A DNA stretch of 64,000 bases from IMG/VR virus record IMGVR_UViG_3300006921_004083, positions 59,783-123,782 of that record; one strand, written 5' to 3'. Positions 37,092-46,673 of the stretch are shown here, in pieces; within the stretch, counting starts at the first letter, position 1; each line of letters starts with the position of its first letter. Source of the stretch: a virus. A model generated the notes under the pieces. That model made no database searches. It saw only the letters and a program-made list of their open reading frames with translations, and was not told the origin of the DNA. The translations under genes were made by a program, and so were the position numbers.

Positions 37092-38663
37092 ATGGGATTT
37101 TTACCATCAGGAAGTACAACAAACGCAGTTACTATGAACGTAAAACTTACTAAAAAGGGTAGGGAAAAATTAGTTTATGGTACTGGTACTAATATTAGAT
37201 ATTTTACATTACACGATGAAGGAATTAACTATACTTCTACAGTTAAACCAGTGAGAGGAGAAGTTCCAGCAGTTGCAGGGTCTTCTAACACAAATATTGC
37301 CATTGCAGATGGAAAAGGTTTTAGGGATGTAATACTAAAAGACGTACCGTCAAACATGAATGACCTTATTAGACAAACAGGGGTAAAGAAAGTTAAGGCT
37401 AGACCTTCATCTAAAGGATGGGGTTCAGAATTAGGAATAAGTGCTGATACGGCTGGATATAATAAATTGAATGTAACTGTTAATTTAGATTACGCACTTA
37501 ATTTTATGTATTGGCAAGCACAACAGATTCAAACCCAACAAACACTTGACTATAGTATATTTTATGAAACAAATAATCACCCAGCTTCTTCTATTAGAGA
37601 CGGATTTTTGAATTTCTTAGATAATATGGTTGTAGATACCGATGATGAAAATAGCCAAGTAACTTTAGATACACAAAAAGATGAAATTGATATTTGTTTT
37701 TTAGGGGAGAATGACAGGATTTTAACTACTAGTACTAACAAATATAGTTCTGACTTACAAAAATATATTTTAATGTCCAAAGAGATGTTATACAATAGTG
37801 GAGGGAGTCCGATCAACGTAAGTTATAATGAAAATTCTATTGATAGTCCATTTAAGTTTGCATTCTCTTCAGGGAGAGAACTTAACCAATATACTGAATC
37901 AATTAATAAACTAACAGATAATCCACCACAACAGAAACAAACTGGTAAGTTGTTTGGTGGGGCAGGAACTTGGGGAGTGACTTTAGGTATAACAGATTTT
38001 GTTTATGGAATTAGAAGAAGAGATTGGTTTAATGACACAATAAACGGAACATTTGATTCGGGAATAGTCCAAGGGAATGGAAGTCAATCACCAGTCATAA
38101 GTTATTTTGATATGGTGAGCTTCATGGATGGTAAAAGTGCAATTAATACCGACAATGATTTTATTGAGGTAGATCCAGGAAGTTATGAGGGATTAAACGC
38201 TCCAGTTGCCGTCACAAACAACGCTACGGTAGTACCTCTTTATCCAGGTATTTCTATTGTTACTAATCATAATAGAGCGTTTTACCCAAGAGTTAGAACG
38301 GGGAGTTTTCCGCTAGCTATTCCATTGTTAGAAATGTGTGCATTTGGTACTCAACCAATAGAAGTACAAAATGACATTATAGAATCTTTTTTTAGAAAAA
38401 CAAGTATTTCACCTTATCAGTTTACTAATAAAGATGGTTCGGATAATTATAGAACTACCCTTACTTTAGTGGCTAAACCAAGAAATATTAAAACATCTAG
38501 ATCTAATCCAGTAAAAGATGCGGAGATAACGATAACCTTTAAGTATAATAAATCAGTTGCGGAAGATAGAACGATTGATTGGAGTCTTTCACAGTTTAAT
38601 AGTAACTACAATTATAATAGTTTTGTAGTAAAAGAAAGATTTGATAATTCGATAGCTCACTAA
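37092..38663 (+). CDS. structural protein with shared N-terminal module (paralogue 3)
   Basis: 523 residues. The N-terminus (VKLTKKGREKLVYG, then YFTLHDEGINY) matches the two preceding proteins. The middle contains a GKGFRDVILKDVPSN segment and a long alpha-beta stretch; the C-terminal part (KDAEITITFKYNKS) is beta-rich. Unlike the upstream giants it has almost no Cys. It lies in the unit of four to five structural genes between 34.2 and 40.7 kb. Its role could be tail, neck or fibre; I cannot choose. Confidence 0.6.
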   Translation: MGFLPSGSTTNAVTMNVKLTKKGREKLVYGTGTNIRYFTLHDEGINYTSTVKPVRGEVPAVAGSSNTNIAIADGKGFRDVILKDVPSNMNDLIRQTGVKKVKARPSSKGWGSELGISADTAGYNKLNVTVNLDYALNFMYWQAQQIQTQQTLDYSIFYETNNHPASSIRDGFLNFLDNMVVDTDDENSQVTLDTQKDEIDICFLGENDRILTTSTNKYSSDLQKYILMSKEMLYNSGGSPINVSYNENSIDSPFKFAFSSGRELNQYTESINKLTDNPPQQKQTGKLFGGAGTWGVTLGITDFVYGIRRRDWFNDTINGTFDSGIVQGNGSQSPVISYFDMVSFMDGKSAINTDNDFIEVDPGSYEGLNAPVAVTNNATVVPLYPGISIVTNHNRAFYPRVRTGSFPLAIPLLEMCAFGTQPIEVQNDIIESFFRKTSISPYQFTNKDGSDNYRTTLTLVAKPRNIKTSRSNPVKDAEITITFKYNKSVAEDRTIDWSLSQFNSNYNYNSFVVKERFDNSIAH

Positions 38664-38673
38664 AAATAAAATT

Positions 38674-39237
38674 ATGGCAATACTAAATAAAATACCAACA
38701 TTTAATTCAGGAAATTATAAAAATCTTAATGCTTATTTTGATGAGTCCACTACAAGAGGACAAGTACAATATAAGTTACACTCTAAGGTAGAGGTAACGG
38801 CAGAAGACGGAGTTTATACTACAATTTTAGGGAATCTAACTAGTGATAATCCTTATGCTGATTATACTTCGGCGTATGTTAAAACATTTATTAACCTTCC
38901 ATTTAAGAACAATGTAGAATATGACCCCAGTCTAATAGAGATAAAATCAACTACGGAGGGAACAATAACTAACCAAACTCCACCAAATGAGAGTAACCCC
39001 GTATATATGGCACAACCTACATATGTTGCGGCAATGCCTGGTAGAGACACATTAGTATTAGACCCTAAAACTAAAATGTTAACAAACACTAGGGTGGCAC
39101 AAGGAGGTATAACAAATAATGGAACAAGAAATAACAACCAAAATCAAACTTCAAACTCAGGAACAGTAAGACAAAACACTACCATGGGAAGTAGAAGTAC
39201 CGGAGGTTCATCAATGGGATCTTCAGGAGGATATTAA
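38674..39237 (+). CDS. structural protein with Ser/Gly/Asn-rich C-terminus
   Basis: 187 residues. The N-terminal ~90 residues look folded (LHSKVEVTAEDGVYTTILG, then YADYTSAYVKTFINLPF). The C-terminal ~50 are low-complexity Asn, Thr, Gly and Ser ending SSGGY. That ending resembles the Gly-run-plus-Tyr ending of the protein at 36581, which suggests a shared tail type. No family is recognised. It is translated from an A-rich leader 10 nt after the previous gene. Confidence 0.6.
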   Translation: MAILNKIPTFNSGNYKNLNAYFDESTTRGQVQYKLHSKVEVTAEDGVYTTILGNLTSDNPYADYTSAYVKTFINLPFKNNVEYDPSLIEIKSTTEGTITNQTPPNESNPVYMAQPTYVAAMPGRDTLVLDPKTKMLTNTRVAQGGITNNGTRNNNQNQTSNSGTVRQNTTMGSRSTGGSSMGSSGGY

Positions 39238-39248
39238 AATAAAAAACT

Positions 39249-40658
39249 ATGGCAATCAATACAGGATTTTTCAAACAAGTAGAGGATGGTTCCTCAGTAA
39301 TAAAACCAATAACAGTTCATACTAATAGTGTTACCAATAGTGGTACTGCTTGTAAATATTATGTGGCAGATAGGAGAAATTTAACTAACTCACAGAATAA
39401 TATATTCATGACGATGAACTTACCTCTTACACCTACTCAACAAACAGTATTTCAAGGAAATTTTGCAACAGGAACTAGTTATAATTTTTCGGGAACTAGT
39501 GGATTTAATCAAAATGTAATTATTTATACACCGATCACGGGAACAAGTTATGGGGAGTTAGTTGTAGGGCATTCTATACATATGAAAGTACCAGTTCAGT
39601 CAGCAGCGACAACATTTGGTCCTGTAGCAACCACTACTTGTGGAGTAATTCCTTGTGTACAAACACTAGATATATATGGGTCTTATGAATACCAAGGAGG
39701 ATACCAAAATAGTTTCGATAACTTAACATCGGAAAGTAGTATTAACGCGGTAGAGTACGGACAACCAATATATAATATCAATAACGAACTTACCAATTAT
39801 AACCCATATAAAAGTAATGTCGTATTCTTATTTTCAGATTTTGTAAGAAGACCAAATAATGACAGTTCAAAGTCTTGGGCAACACAATCAACAAATGCTT
39901 TAATAAACACTAATAAAGTTTTTAAGGACGGTAAAGATACGTTTAATTATGAATCACTTCCTTTAACAGGAAGAGATAAAATAGATGTTCCAGTTGGATT
40001 ATGTATGTTAGACGCTGGATTTTGTGCCATTACTCACCCTTACATAGTTAATATTATGGCATTAACTGCAGGGACTGTAACAGGAGCAGGTTGGGTAACA
40101 CCTTCTGATGGTACTTATTCAGGACCAGGGAATATACAATCTGATAATGGGGCTTCAGGAGATGCAGTAGGGGTGGCTTGGTCAAATGCGAATAGTGCAG
40201 ATGCGTATGGAGAAACTAACTTTTTACCTCTTTTACCTATTGGTGGTGCAACTGGGGTTTCCCCATGGGTACCAGGACCAATACTTCCGACAGGATGGAG
40301 CAATCAAGGAGATAGTGGAACACCATTTACTGCTGTTTATTTTACAGGTGGTACAACTAATGGGGGTACGGCAGACCAAATTACAGCAGTGTCAGCATCA
40401 ACTTCTTTTAGAACAGTTAGTACGGACTACATCCAAAGCATAACCTGTGTAGCGGAGGCGGGATCATGGGGAACCTCCACTAACCCAACATGGGTAGAGG
40501 AATATTCTGAATCTGGATCTAATAATGCGGGTGTGTATATAACTAAAATTGGACTATGGGACGATAATTATAATTTATTGGGAGTGGCGGTACCAGATGT
40601 ACCAATCTTAAAAACACAAACACAATATTTAACAGCAACCCTTAACTTAACTAGATAA
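39249..40658 (+). CDS. structural / fibre-like protein ending in an 'IGLWD' domain
   Basis: 469 residues. It is beta-rich with Gly, Thr and Ser, as in fibres. The C-terminal 40 residues (ITKIGLWDDNYNLLGVAVP, then ILKTQTQYLTATLNLTR) resemble both the end of the 795-residue protein and the 'EIGLYD' signature of tail-fibre proteins. It closes the structural block: 18 nt later the recombination block starts with a promoter of another type. No chaperone or receptor domain is evident. Confidence 0.62.
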   Translation: MAINTGFFKQVEDGSSVIKPITVHTNSVTNSGTACKYYVADRRNLTNSQNNIFMTMNLPLTPTQQTVFQGNFATGTSYNFSGTSGFNQNVIIYTPITGTSYGELVVGHSIHMKVPVQSAATTFGPVATTTCGVIPCVQTLDIYGSYEYQGGYQNSFDNLTSESSINAVEYGQPIYNINNELTNYNPYKSNVVFLFSDFVRRPNNDSSKSWATQSTNALINTNKVFKDGKDTFNYESLPLTGRDKIDVPVGLCMLDAGFCAITHPYIVNIMALTAGTVTGAGWVTPSDGTYSGPGNIQSDNGASGDAVGVAWSNANSADAYGETNFLPLLPIGGATGVSPWVPGPILPTGWSNQGDSGTPFTAVYFTGGTTNGGTADQITAVSASTSFRTVSTDYIQSITCVAEAGSWGTSTNPTWVEEYSESGSNNAGVYITKIGLWDDNYNLLGVAVPDVPILKTQTQYLTATLNLTR

Positions 40659-40664
40659 TCTGCG

Positions 40665-40672
40665 TATATTGG
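40665..40672 (+). promoter_or_regulatory. candidate host-type promoter -7 element before the RuvC-like gene
   Basis: TATATTGG ends 4 nt before the ATG at 40677 and resembles TAnnTTTG with one mismatch. If used, it would make a nearly leaderless mRNA, as at the primase and PcfJ-like genes. A clear TTG -33 element is not visible. Confidence 0.35.
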
Positions 40673-40676
40673 TCCT

Positions 40677-41267
40677 ATGGAAAAAAAGAAAACTATATTA
40701 GGACTGGATATATCTACTAAAACTATTGGTGTGGCACTATTTGAAGAAGATGGTAACCTACTTGAGTTAACCCATATTTCACCAAGACCTAAACCAAAGG
40801 CAGAAAGTAAAATTGGTGAGTTAATTGGAAAAGCAGAAGCATTCAAAACATTTATAGGAAAGTACGAAAACCTAAATATTTCTAAAATTATCATAGAAGA
40901 ACCTTTATTAAGAAGTAACAATGTAAATACGGTAGGTACCCTACTAAGATACAATGGAATGGTGTCAAAAATATGTTTTGATGTTTTAGGAGTTATCCCA
41001 GTATACATATCAACATATAATTCCAGAAAATTCGCATTTCCTGAATTAATGGTTCCAAGAAAAAAAGGTTTGAAACCCGTTCTTTTTGGGGGTCACGACA
41101 CTAAGGCCGATAAAAAAATGATAATATGGGAAAAAGTAGCTTTACTCGAACCTCAAATTGTGTGGCTCTACACAAAAAACCAAACTCTTAAAAAAGAATC
41201 TTTTGATATGACAGACGCTTATGCATGTGTTTTAGGTCATATGAAACAAGAAGGACTCTGGTCTTAA
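40677..41267 (+). CDS. ruvC: RuvC-like Holliday junction resolvase / RNase H-fold nuclease
   Basis: 196 residues. The RNase H-type acidic set is visible: Asp11 in GLDIST, Glu74/75 in IIIEEPL, and Asp177/Asp180 in FDMTDAYAC. This arrangement fits phage RuvC-like resolvases that cut four-way junctions or branched DNA before packaging. T4 uses an unrelated fold (gp49) for this task, so this may be a functional replacement. It heads the second replication and recombination block and sits right behind a short promoter-like element. Substrate specificity cannot be read from sequence. Confidence 0.8.
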   Translation: MEKKKTILGLDISTKTIGVALFEEDGNLLELTHISPRPKPKAESKIGELIGKAEAFKTFIGKYENLNISKIIIEEPLLRSNNVNTVGTLLRYNGMVSKICFDVLGVIPVYISTYNSRKFAFPELMVPRKKGLKPVLFGGHDTKADKKMIIWEKVALLEPQIVWLYTKNQTLKKESFDMTDAYACVLGHMKQEGLWS

Positions 41268-41298
41268 TTGACATAGTCACCACATATTCGTATCTTTA
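41268..41298 (+). promoter_or_regulatory. host-type promoter before the primase gene
   Basis: TTGACA (41268-41273) and TATCTTTA (41291-41298) are separated by 20 nt measured from the TTG. This matches the Bacteroidota -33/-7 layout. Only 4 nt lie between the -7 element and the ATG at 41303, so the transcript would be leaderless or nearly so. Confidence 0.6.
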
Positions 41299-41302
41299 AT
41301 TT

Positions 41303-42259
41303 ATGGTAAATGAATTCATAATTGATATCCTTGATGAAATCTTGGGAGAGAGAAGAAAATCTAACGAAGGTAAACAACAAGTTAGTTATGACTGTCCTGT
41401 ATGCTCAGAAGATATAAAAGGATTGAGTGAAGGTGATGGTAAGGGTAATTTTGAAATTAATTATCGTTTAGGTGTTTATAAGTGTTGGGCTTGTAGTGAG
41501 ACACATGGTACTCATGGAAGTTTAAGGAAGTTAATGAATATTTACGCACCAAAAAGAATAAAGGAAAGATATTTTTCTTTGGTTGATGGTAGCGATTTTG
41601 AATACTCTGAAGCTAATGTAGTAACAGAGAAGATAGGACTACCAAAAGAATATATAACCTTAAGTGGAGAAGTTAAGAAAGACTACCAAACTATAAAAGT
41701 AATAAGGTACCTTGAAAGTCGCGCCATAACTTCTGAGATTATTAAAAAACATAAGATCGGTTTTTGTAAGAGTGGTAAGTATTCCGGTAGGGTTATAATT
41801 CCTTCATACGACAAATATGGAGAGTTAAATTACTTCATAAGTAGAAGTTACGTTAATCATAAAATGAAATATCTTAATCCAGTCACCGCTAAAGAAGGAA
41901 TAATTTTTAATGAAGATAAGATAGACTGGAATAAAAATTTATTTTTAGTAGAAGGTGTATTCGATTCCCTGTTCATCCCCAACTCAATTCCCATGCTTGG
42001 AAAAGTTATGAGTGATAAATTATGGGAGGTGATATATAAAAAATTAACTAAAAAAATATTCATAGTTTTGGATTCTGATGCATGGAATGACTCAGTTAAG
42101 TTATATAAGAAATTAGATGGTGGTAAATTAAAAGAAAGAGTCTTTTTAACAAAGGTGCCAGAAAATACCGACGTGGCAGATATCGTTAAAAATTACGGAA
42201 TAAAAGAATTAAAGAAGATTTTATTATCTTCAGGTAGATTAAAAGAAAGTATGTTATAA
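41303..42259 (+). CDS. 61: DNA primase, T4 gp61-like
   Basis: 318 residues (T4 gp61: 342). Makes RNA primers for lagging-strand synthesis and acts with the gp41-like helicase. An N-terminal zinc-binding domain has CPVC (31-34) and CWAC (61-64). A TOPRIM fold follows, with LVEGVFDSLF at about 215-224 (catalytic Glu) and IVLDSDAW at about 255-262 (metal-binding Asp pair). The stop codon shares a base with the next ATG, so the genes are coupled. Confidence 0.85.
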   Translation: MVNEFIIDILDEILGERRKSNEGKQQVSYDCPVCSEDIKGLSEGDGKGNFEINYRLGVYKCWACSETHGTHGSLRKLMNIYAPKRIKERYFSLVDGSDFEYSEANVVTEKIGLPKEYITLSGEVKKDYQTIKVIRYLESRAITSEIIKKHKIGFCKSGKYSGRVIIPSYDKYGELNYFISRSYVNHKMKYLNPVTAKEGIIFNEDKIDWNKNLFLVEGVFDSLFIPNSIPMLGKVMSDKLWEVIYKKLTKKIFIVLDSDAWNDSVKLYKKLDGGKLKERVFLTKVPENTDVADIVKNYGIKELKKILLSSGRLKESML

Positions 42260-43023
42260 TGGAAACAATAAGAGAACTAGCAAAATTTAATCATATTAAA
42301 TATTATGATAAACCTCACAAATATTATATTGATGGGGAGGAAATGATTTCGGCGACAACCTTTATAGGAAAATTTAAGGAAAAATTTGAAGAAGATTATT
42401 GGTCTAAGAGAAAGGCTAAAGAAAGGGGTATAACCCAAAAAGAAATATTGGCAGAGTGGAAACACAAAGCCTTAACATCAACAGAGAAAGGTACCGCCTT
42501 TCACGAATACGCGGAAAACTATCTAACTAATAGAATTTTTCCCTATCCAGAAAAACGAATTAACTCAGTTCTGGGAGAAGGTAATGATGTTAAAGAAAGA
42601 TTCGATAAACTGGTTAAGTTATTTGATAAATTCTATGAAGATTCATATGGTAGACTAATCCCAATTAGAGCTGAGTTGGTTGTTGGGGATAAGGAGTTAG
42701 GTATATGTGGGATGGTTGACCAATTATTCTTTAATGAAAAAAGTAACAAATTAGAAATATGGGACTGGAAAACAAATAAAAAGATAGATAAAAGTAATAG
42801 GTGGCAAAACTTCAAAGAACCAGTCTCACATCTAGATGTTTGTGAGCTTAACACATATTCTTTACAATTATCCCTATACAAATACATAATAGGGAGAAAT
42901 ACAAATATTGAACTCGGAGATTGTTACATTGTGTGGTTTAATGAAAAAAATGATAAGTATTTTCCAATAAAGTGTCATGATTACACAGAAGAGATAAAAT
43001 TAATGATAAAATCATCAAAATGA
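42259..43023 (+). CDS. PD-(D/E)XK superfamily nuclease (RecB/Cas4-like exonuclease)
   Basis: 254 residues. Motifs typical of the RecB-type nuclease fold occur in order: GTAFHEYAENYL (His-containing helix, about 77-88), IRAELVV (Glu, about 137), GMVDQLFF (Asp), LEIWDWKT (the D..(D/E)xK core) and a QLSLYKY helix carrying the Gln-x3-Tyr motif. There is no Cas4-type Cys cluster. It is sandwiched between primase and gp47, pointing to DNA end processing or recombination. It overlaps both neighbours (1 and 4 nt). Confidence 0.8.
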   Translation: METIRELAKFNHIKYYDKPHKYYIDGEEMISATTFIGKFKEKFEEDYWSKRKAKERGITQKEILAEWKHKALTSTEKGTAFHEYAENYLTNRIFPYPEKRINSVLGEGNDVKERFDKLVKLFDKFYEDSYGRLIPIRAELVVGDKELGICGMVDQLFFNEKSNKLEIWDWKTNKKIDKSNRWQNFKEPVSHLDVCELNTYSLQLSLYKYIIGRNTNIELGDCYIVWFNEKNDKYFPIKCHDYTEEIKLMIKSSK

Positions 43024-43829
43024 TAAAAGTAATATATCACATAGCGGATGTCCACATAAGACTTTTTAAGAGACACGAAGAATATCAAGATGTAATAAAC
43101 CAATTCTATAAAGAGGTTATGGGGGATATAGAAAAACGTAAATTAAAGCGAGAAGAAGTTAGAATTGCGATTGCTGGAGACTTAGTACATTCAAAGAATC
43201 AAATGACACCTGAATTAGTTAGTTTTGTAATTAAAATGATTAATGACTGCACTAAAATATGTAAAACAGTCATTATTTTAGGTAATCATGATTTTCTAGC
43301 CAATAATTTAGATAGAATGGATGCACTTTCCCCACTTATAGAATCGTTAGATAATGAAGATATACTATTTTATAAAGATACGGGATGTTATAAAGACAAT
43401 AATGTTGTTTGGTGTGTTTATTCACAAGTAACCGGATCAGATAGACCAGAAATAGAGAAATCAAAAGAAAAATATCCAGATAAAAAACATATTGGACTAT
43501 ATCATGACCCTATAGTTGGGTTAAAAACTGATGTAGGTTATGAATTTGAGGATGGACAAGAAGTTAGTATCTTTGAAGGTTTAGACTGGACATTGTGTGG
43601 GGATATCCATAAAAGAAAGGTACTAAAGGTTAATAAAAGACCAGTAATTATGGTCGGTTCCCTAATCCAACAAAATTTTGGTGAGAGTATAGGAAAACAT
43701 GGAATGTGCATCATAGATATAGAGAAGGATAAATATAAATTTAAGGATATACAAAACCAATGGGGGTTTTACACGTTCAAAATAAAGTCAATGGAAGACA
43801 TTGAAAACGAAAAAGAGAAATTACAATGA
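43020..43829 (+). CDS. 47: recombination nuclease subunit, SbcD/Mre11, T4 gp47-like
   Basis: 269 residues, shorter than T4 gp47 (339). Calcineurin-type phosphoesterase: DVH (about 9-11), GDLVHSKN, GNHDF, a His in YHDP, and GDIHKR. These supply the two-metal site. With the SbcC-like partner two genes downstream it should resect double-strand ends. The capping domain after GDIHKR is short, so the C-terminal contact region of Mre11 seems reduced. The start overlaps the previous stop (ATGA). Confidence 0.85.
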   Translation: MIKVIYHIADVHIRLFKRHEEYQDVINQFYKEVMGDIEKRKLKREEVRIAIAGDLVHSKNQMTPELVSFVIKMINDCTKICKTVIILGNHDFLANNLDRMDALSPLIESLDNEDILFYKDTGCYKDNNVVWCVYSQVTGSDRPEIEKSKEKYPDKKHIGLYHDPIVGLKTDVGYEFEDGQEVSIFEGLDWTLCGDIHKRKVLKVNKRPVIMVGSLIQQNFGESIGKHGMCIIDIEKDKYKFKDIQNQWGFYTFKIKSMEDIENEKEKLQ

Positions 43830-44299
43830 AAATAGAAATACCATACAATACAAAGGAGGAATTTGAAAAGTATTGCGAACTCAATAAGATAGAAGATATA
43901 GAGGGGATGGCTTACAGATGTTTTACTACGGGGTTTAATATTGAAAAATATGGACCAACACCGATGGGACAAAAAGAGGTAGTAGAAAAGGTTGTTGAAG
44001 TAGAAAAAATAATAGAAAAAATAGTTGAGAAAGAAGTACCAATTACAGACGATAGTAAAATACAAGAATTTTTAACTGAAATTCAAAATCTAAAAGATAA
44101 ATATAGAAATTTAGAAGACATCACCCAAGACAAAGATACTAAGTTGTTAACGTTAAGTTCACAGACTGAATTTTACCAAACACAGATAAAAGGTTTACAA
44201 AAAGAAATTAATAAACAAAAGGAGGGTCCATTAAAAAAATTAATGAGAGGAGATTTCTTAAGAGGTTCCAAATTAAACAAAAAATTATACGATGAGTAA
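43826..44299 (+). CDS. coiled-coil hypothetical protein between gp47 and gp46
   Basis: 157 residues. The N-terminal ~55 residues may fold. After that comes a Val/Glu/Lys run (about 52-75) of repeating EK and VE pairs, then a long heptad-like coiled coil (about 80-135). A basic C-terminus follows (KKLMRGDFLRGSKLN). It overlaps both neighbours (4 and 8 nt), so it is translated with the gp47/gp46 pair and could be a subunit or regulator of that complex. No family is recognised. Confidence 0.65.
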   Translation: MKIEIPYNTKEEFEKYCELNKIEDIEGMAYRCFTTGFNIEKYGPTPMGQKEVVEKVVEVEKIIEKIVEKEVPITDDSKIQEFLTEIQNLKDKYRNLEDITQDKDTKLLTLSSQTEFYQTQIKGLQKEINKQKEGPLKKLMRGDFLRGSKLNKKLYDE

Positions 44300-46637
44300 A
44301 GTTAGTGTCCCTAAAAATGCCCAGATTAGAGTTTTATGGGAGGATAAGGCAGAGAATTACACCCAACAAAAAAGAAAAAAAGTAGAATCTTACTTTAAGA
44401 ACAAATACGGGGTTAAAAAAGTAAATGTCATATTCAAACCTACTAAATTTAATGAAGTTACAGGTGAAGTAGAAATAGATATTTCTGAGAACATTATGGA
44501 CGACAATTACCAAAAGAAGTTATTTGCTTCTTGGTTAGGTTTAACTAATCATGAAGTAGAATGGGATAGATTATTGGCGTTAAATAAGAAAGTACAAGAA
44601 AAACTAGAACAAGAGAGGGATGTAGATTATAGACATCGTACTTGGAAAATAAAAAAAATAGAGTTTGATAATTTTCTTTCTTTTGGAGAAGGAAATGTAG
44701 TCGACTATCAAAAATTAAATGGTATTACAGTAGTTTCCTCTAATCCTCCTAATTTTGGGGGTAAAACTATTTTTTGTTTAGATCTTTTACTTTTTTTACT
44801 TTTTAATACTACTACTCGTACATCAAAAACAATAGAAATCTTTAATAGACATTCAGACAAGGATAGAGTAAGAGTTAAGGGATACCTAGTTATTGATAAC
44901 GAACAATACTCCATAGAAAGAGGGATAATACGAAAAAAAACAAAAAAAGGAGACTGGTCAGTAAAGACCGAATTAAGATTTGAGAAAATTATGAAAGATG
45001 GTACAGTCTTAAATCTAGAAGGGGAACAAAGAAGAGAAACAGATGAATTAATAAGAAAAAGTATTGGTACTTACGACGATTTTATGTCCACAATAATCTC
45101 AACAGCCTCGAATTTAGAAAATTTAATTGAAACAAAACCCACTGAAAGGGGAAAGATACTATCTAAGTTTATTGGATTGGAGATATTGGAAAATAAAGAA
45201 AAGATTGCTAAAGAGATGTATTCTAATTGGAATAAAACTCTTAAAATGAATGCCTATAACACCGAAGATCTAAAAAATGATAATAAAGTCTTAGAACAAG
45301 ACACACAAGGATTAGAAACAAGTAAAAGTCAAAGTGAAGAAAAATTAAATAATTTAGAAAGTATAATTAAACTAATAGATGAAGAAAAAGATGGATACAT
45401 CTCACAAAAGACTAAAATAGATGAAAATTTAACTAAAGTTAAACCAGAAGAAATTGAAGAGGAAATACAAAAAATTGAAAAAAAAGTAACAACAACTAAA
45501 GAACTATATAAAGACCGAGAAAAAGAAATAAAAGATATTGGGGGAACAAATTATGATATTGAGAGGTATTCATCTTTAATTAAAGAAGAAAAAGATATTG
45601 AGATAATATTAATTAAGATAGTCACAGAGATTAAAAATAAAGAAACACAAATTAAAAATTTAGAAAATAGTGAGTTTTGTCCAGTGTGTAAAAGAGCAAT
45701 GGAAGAAATTGATCATAGTAAGGAAATAGAAACACTTAATAAGGAAATTACGGTGTCGAAAGAGAAAAAAGAAAAAGAAAATAATAAATTACAAGAGACA
45801 CAAAAGGAATTAGAAAAAGAAAAAAAATTAAAGAGCAATTTTGATGAGGTAGAAAAAATTAAAATAACTTTAAGTCGCATAGAGATTGATTTGGAAAGGT
45901 GGGATCTAGAAATACTAAAAAAGAAAGAAGTAATAAAAAAATATAATTCTAACCTACAAGCCATTCAAAATAATATTTCTCTTGAGGAAAAAATTGTCGA
46001 TGCAAATTATAGAAAAAGTAAAAAATCTTTAGATCGAGATGAGGTAATGAGAAGTATAACAACCAACACCACTAAGATATCATATAATAAAAATCAAATC
46101 ACAAATAATGCGAAAATAATTGAAATTATTAAGAAAGAAGAGGAAATAGATAATGTGTTTAGAGTCTACATTCAAATGGTAGGGAAAAATGGGATAGGTA
46201 AAATTGTCATGAATAATATCATACCTTCTATTAATAATGAATTAGAGAGACTTTTAAGTGACACCACAGAATTTGATGTGATGTTAGAACTTAATGAAAA
46301 AAAGGAAGTTGAGTTTCATATGACAGATAGAAAAACTAATATAACTAAACCTTTATTCGCTGGTAGTGGATTCGAGAAAACTTTAGCTTCCTTAGCTCTA
46401 AGATGTGTATTAACTAGAATTAGTTGTTTACCAAAACCTAACGTTATCGTACTAGATGAGGTGTTAGGGAAGGTATCAAATGAGAACCTTGAAAGAGTAT
46501 CCCAGTTCTTTGGTAAAGTAAAAGATTATTTTCCAATAGTAATGTTAATAACACATAATGATATGGTAAAAGATTGGTCAGAAAAAATAATTACTATCAC
46601 TAAAAAAGAAAATATAAGTTCTCTTTGTAGGTTGTAA
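44292..46637 (+). CDS. 46: recombination ATPase subunit, SbcC/Rad50, T4 gp46-like, with an N-terminal extension
   Basis: 781 residues versus 560 for T4 gp46. Residues 1-115 form an extra domain, before the usual WKIKKIEFDNFLSFGEGN start. Walker A is a variant, NPPNFGGKT (151-159). A long coiled coil (about 300-640) carries a zinc hook, CPVC (about 462-465). The signature region SGFEKTLASLAL is at about 690 and Walker B VIVLDEVLG near 720. With the gp47-like subunit it forms a DNA end-processing complex that links recombination to replication. Confidence 0.85.
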   Translation: MSKVSVPKNAQIRVLWEDKAENYTQQKRKKVESYFKNKYGVKKVNVIFKPTKFNEVTGEVEIDISENIMDDNYQKKLFASWLGLTNHEVEWDRLLALNKKVQEKLEQERDVDYRHRTWKIKKIEFDNFLSFGEGNVVDYQKLNGITVVSSNPPNFGGKTIFCLDLLLFLLFNTTTRTSKTIEIFNRHSDKDRVRVKGYLVIDNEQYSIERGIIRKKTKKGDWSVKTELRFEKIMKDGTVLNLEGEQRRETDELIRKSIGTYDDFMSTIISTASNLENLIETKPTERGKILSKFIGLEILENKEKIAKEMYSNWNKTLKMNAYNTEDLKNDNKVLEQDTQGLETSKSQSEEKLNNLESIIKLIDEEKDGYISQKTKIDENLTKVKPEEIEEEIQKIEKKVTTTKELYKDREKEIKDIGGTNYDIERYSSLIKEEKDIEIILIKIVTEIKNKETQIKNLENSEFCPVCKRAMEEIDHSKEIETLNKEITVSKEKKEKENNKLQETQKELEKEKKLKSNFDEVEKIKITLSRIEIDLERWDLEILKKKEVIKKYNSNLQAIQNNISLEEKIVDANYRKSKKSLDRDEVMRSITTNTTKISYNKNQITNNAKIIEIIKKEEEIDNVFRVYIQMVGKNGIGKIVMNNIIPSINNELERLLSDTTEFDVMLELNEKKEVEFHMTDRKTNITKPLFAGSGFEKTLASLALRCVLTRISCLPKPNVIVLDEVLGKVSNENLERVSQFFGKVKDYFPIVMLITHNDMVKDWSEKIITITKKENISSLCRL

Positions 46638-46654
46638 TTAAATCCCTATATTTG
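46624..46654 (+). promoter_or_regulatory. host-type promoter before the 170-residue hypothetical gene
   Basis: TTTG (46624-46627) and TATATTTG (46647-46654), spaced 19 nt, match the Bacteroidota consensus TTTG-N19-TAnnTTTG exactly. The -33 element lies inside the last codons of the gp46-like gene. The ATG is 19 nt downstream. Confidence 0.7.
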
Positions 46655-46673
46655 TGGAATAAAATAAAATAAC

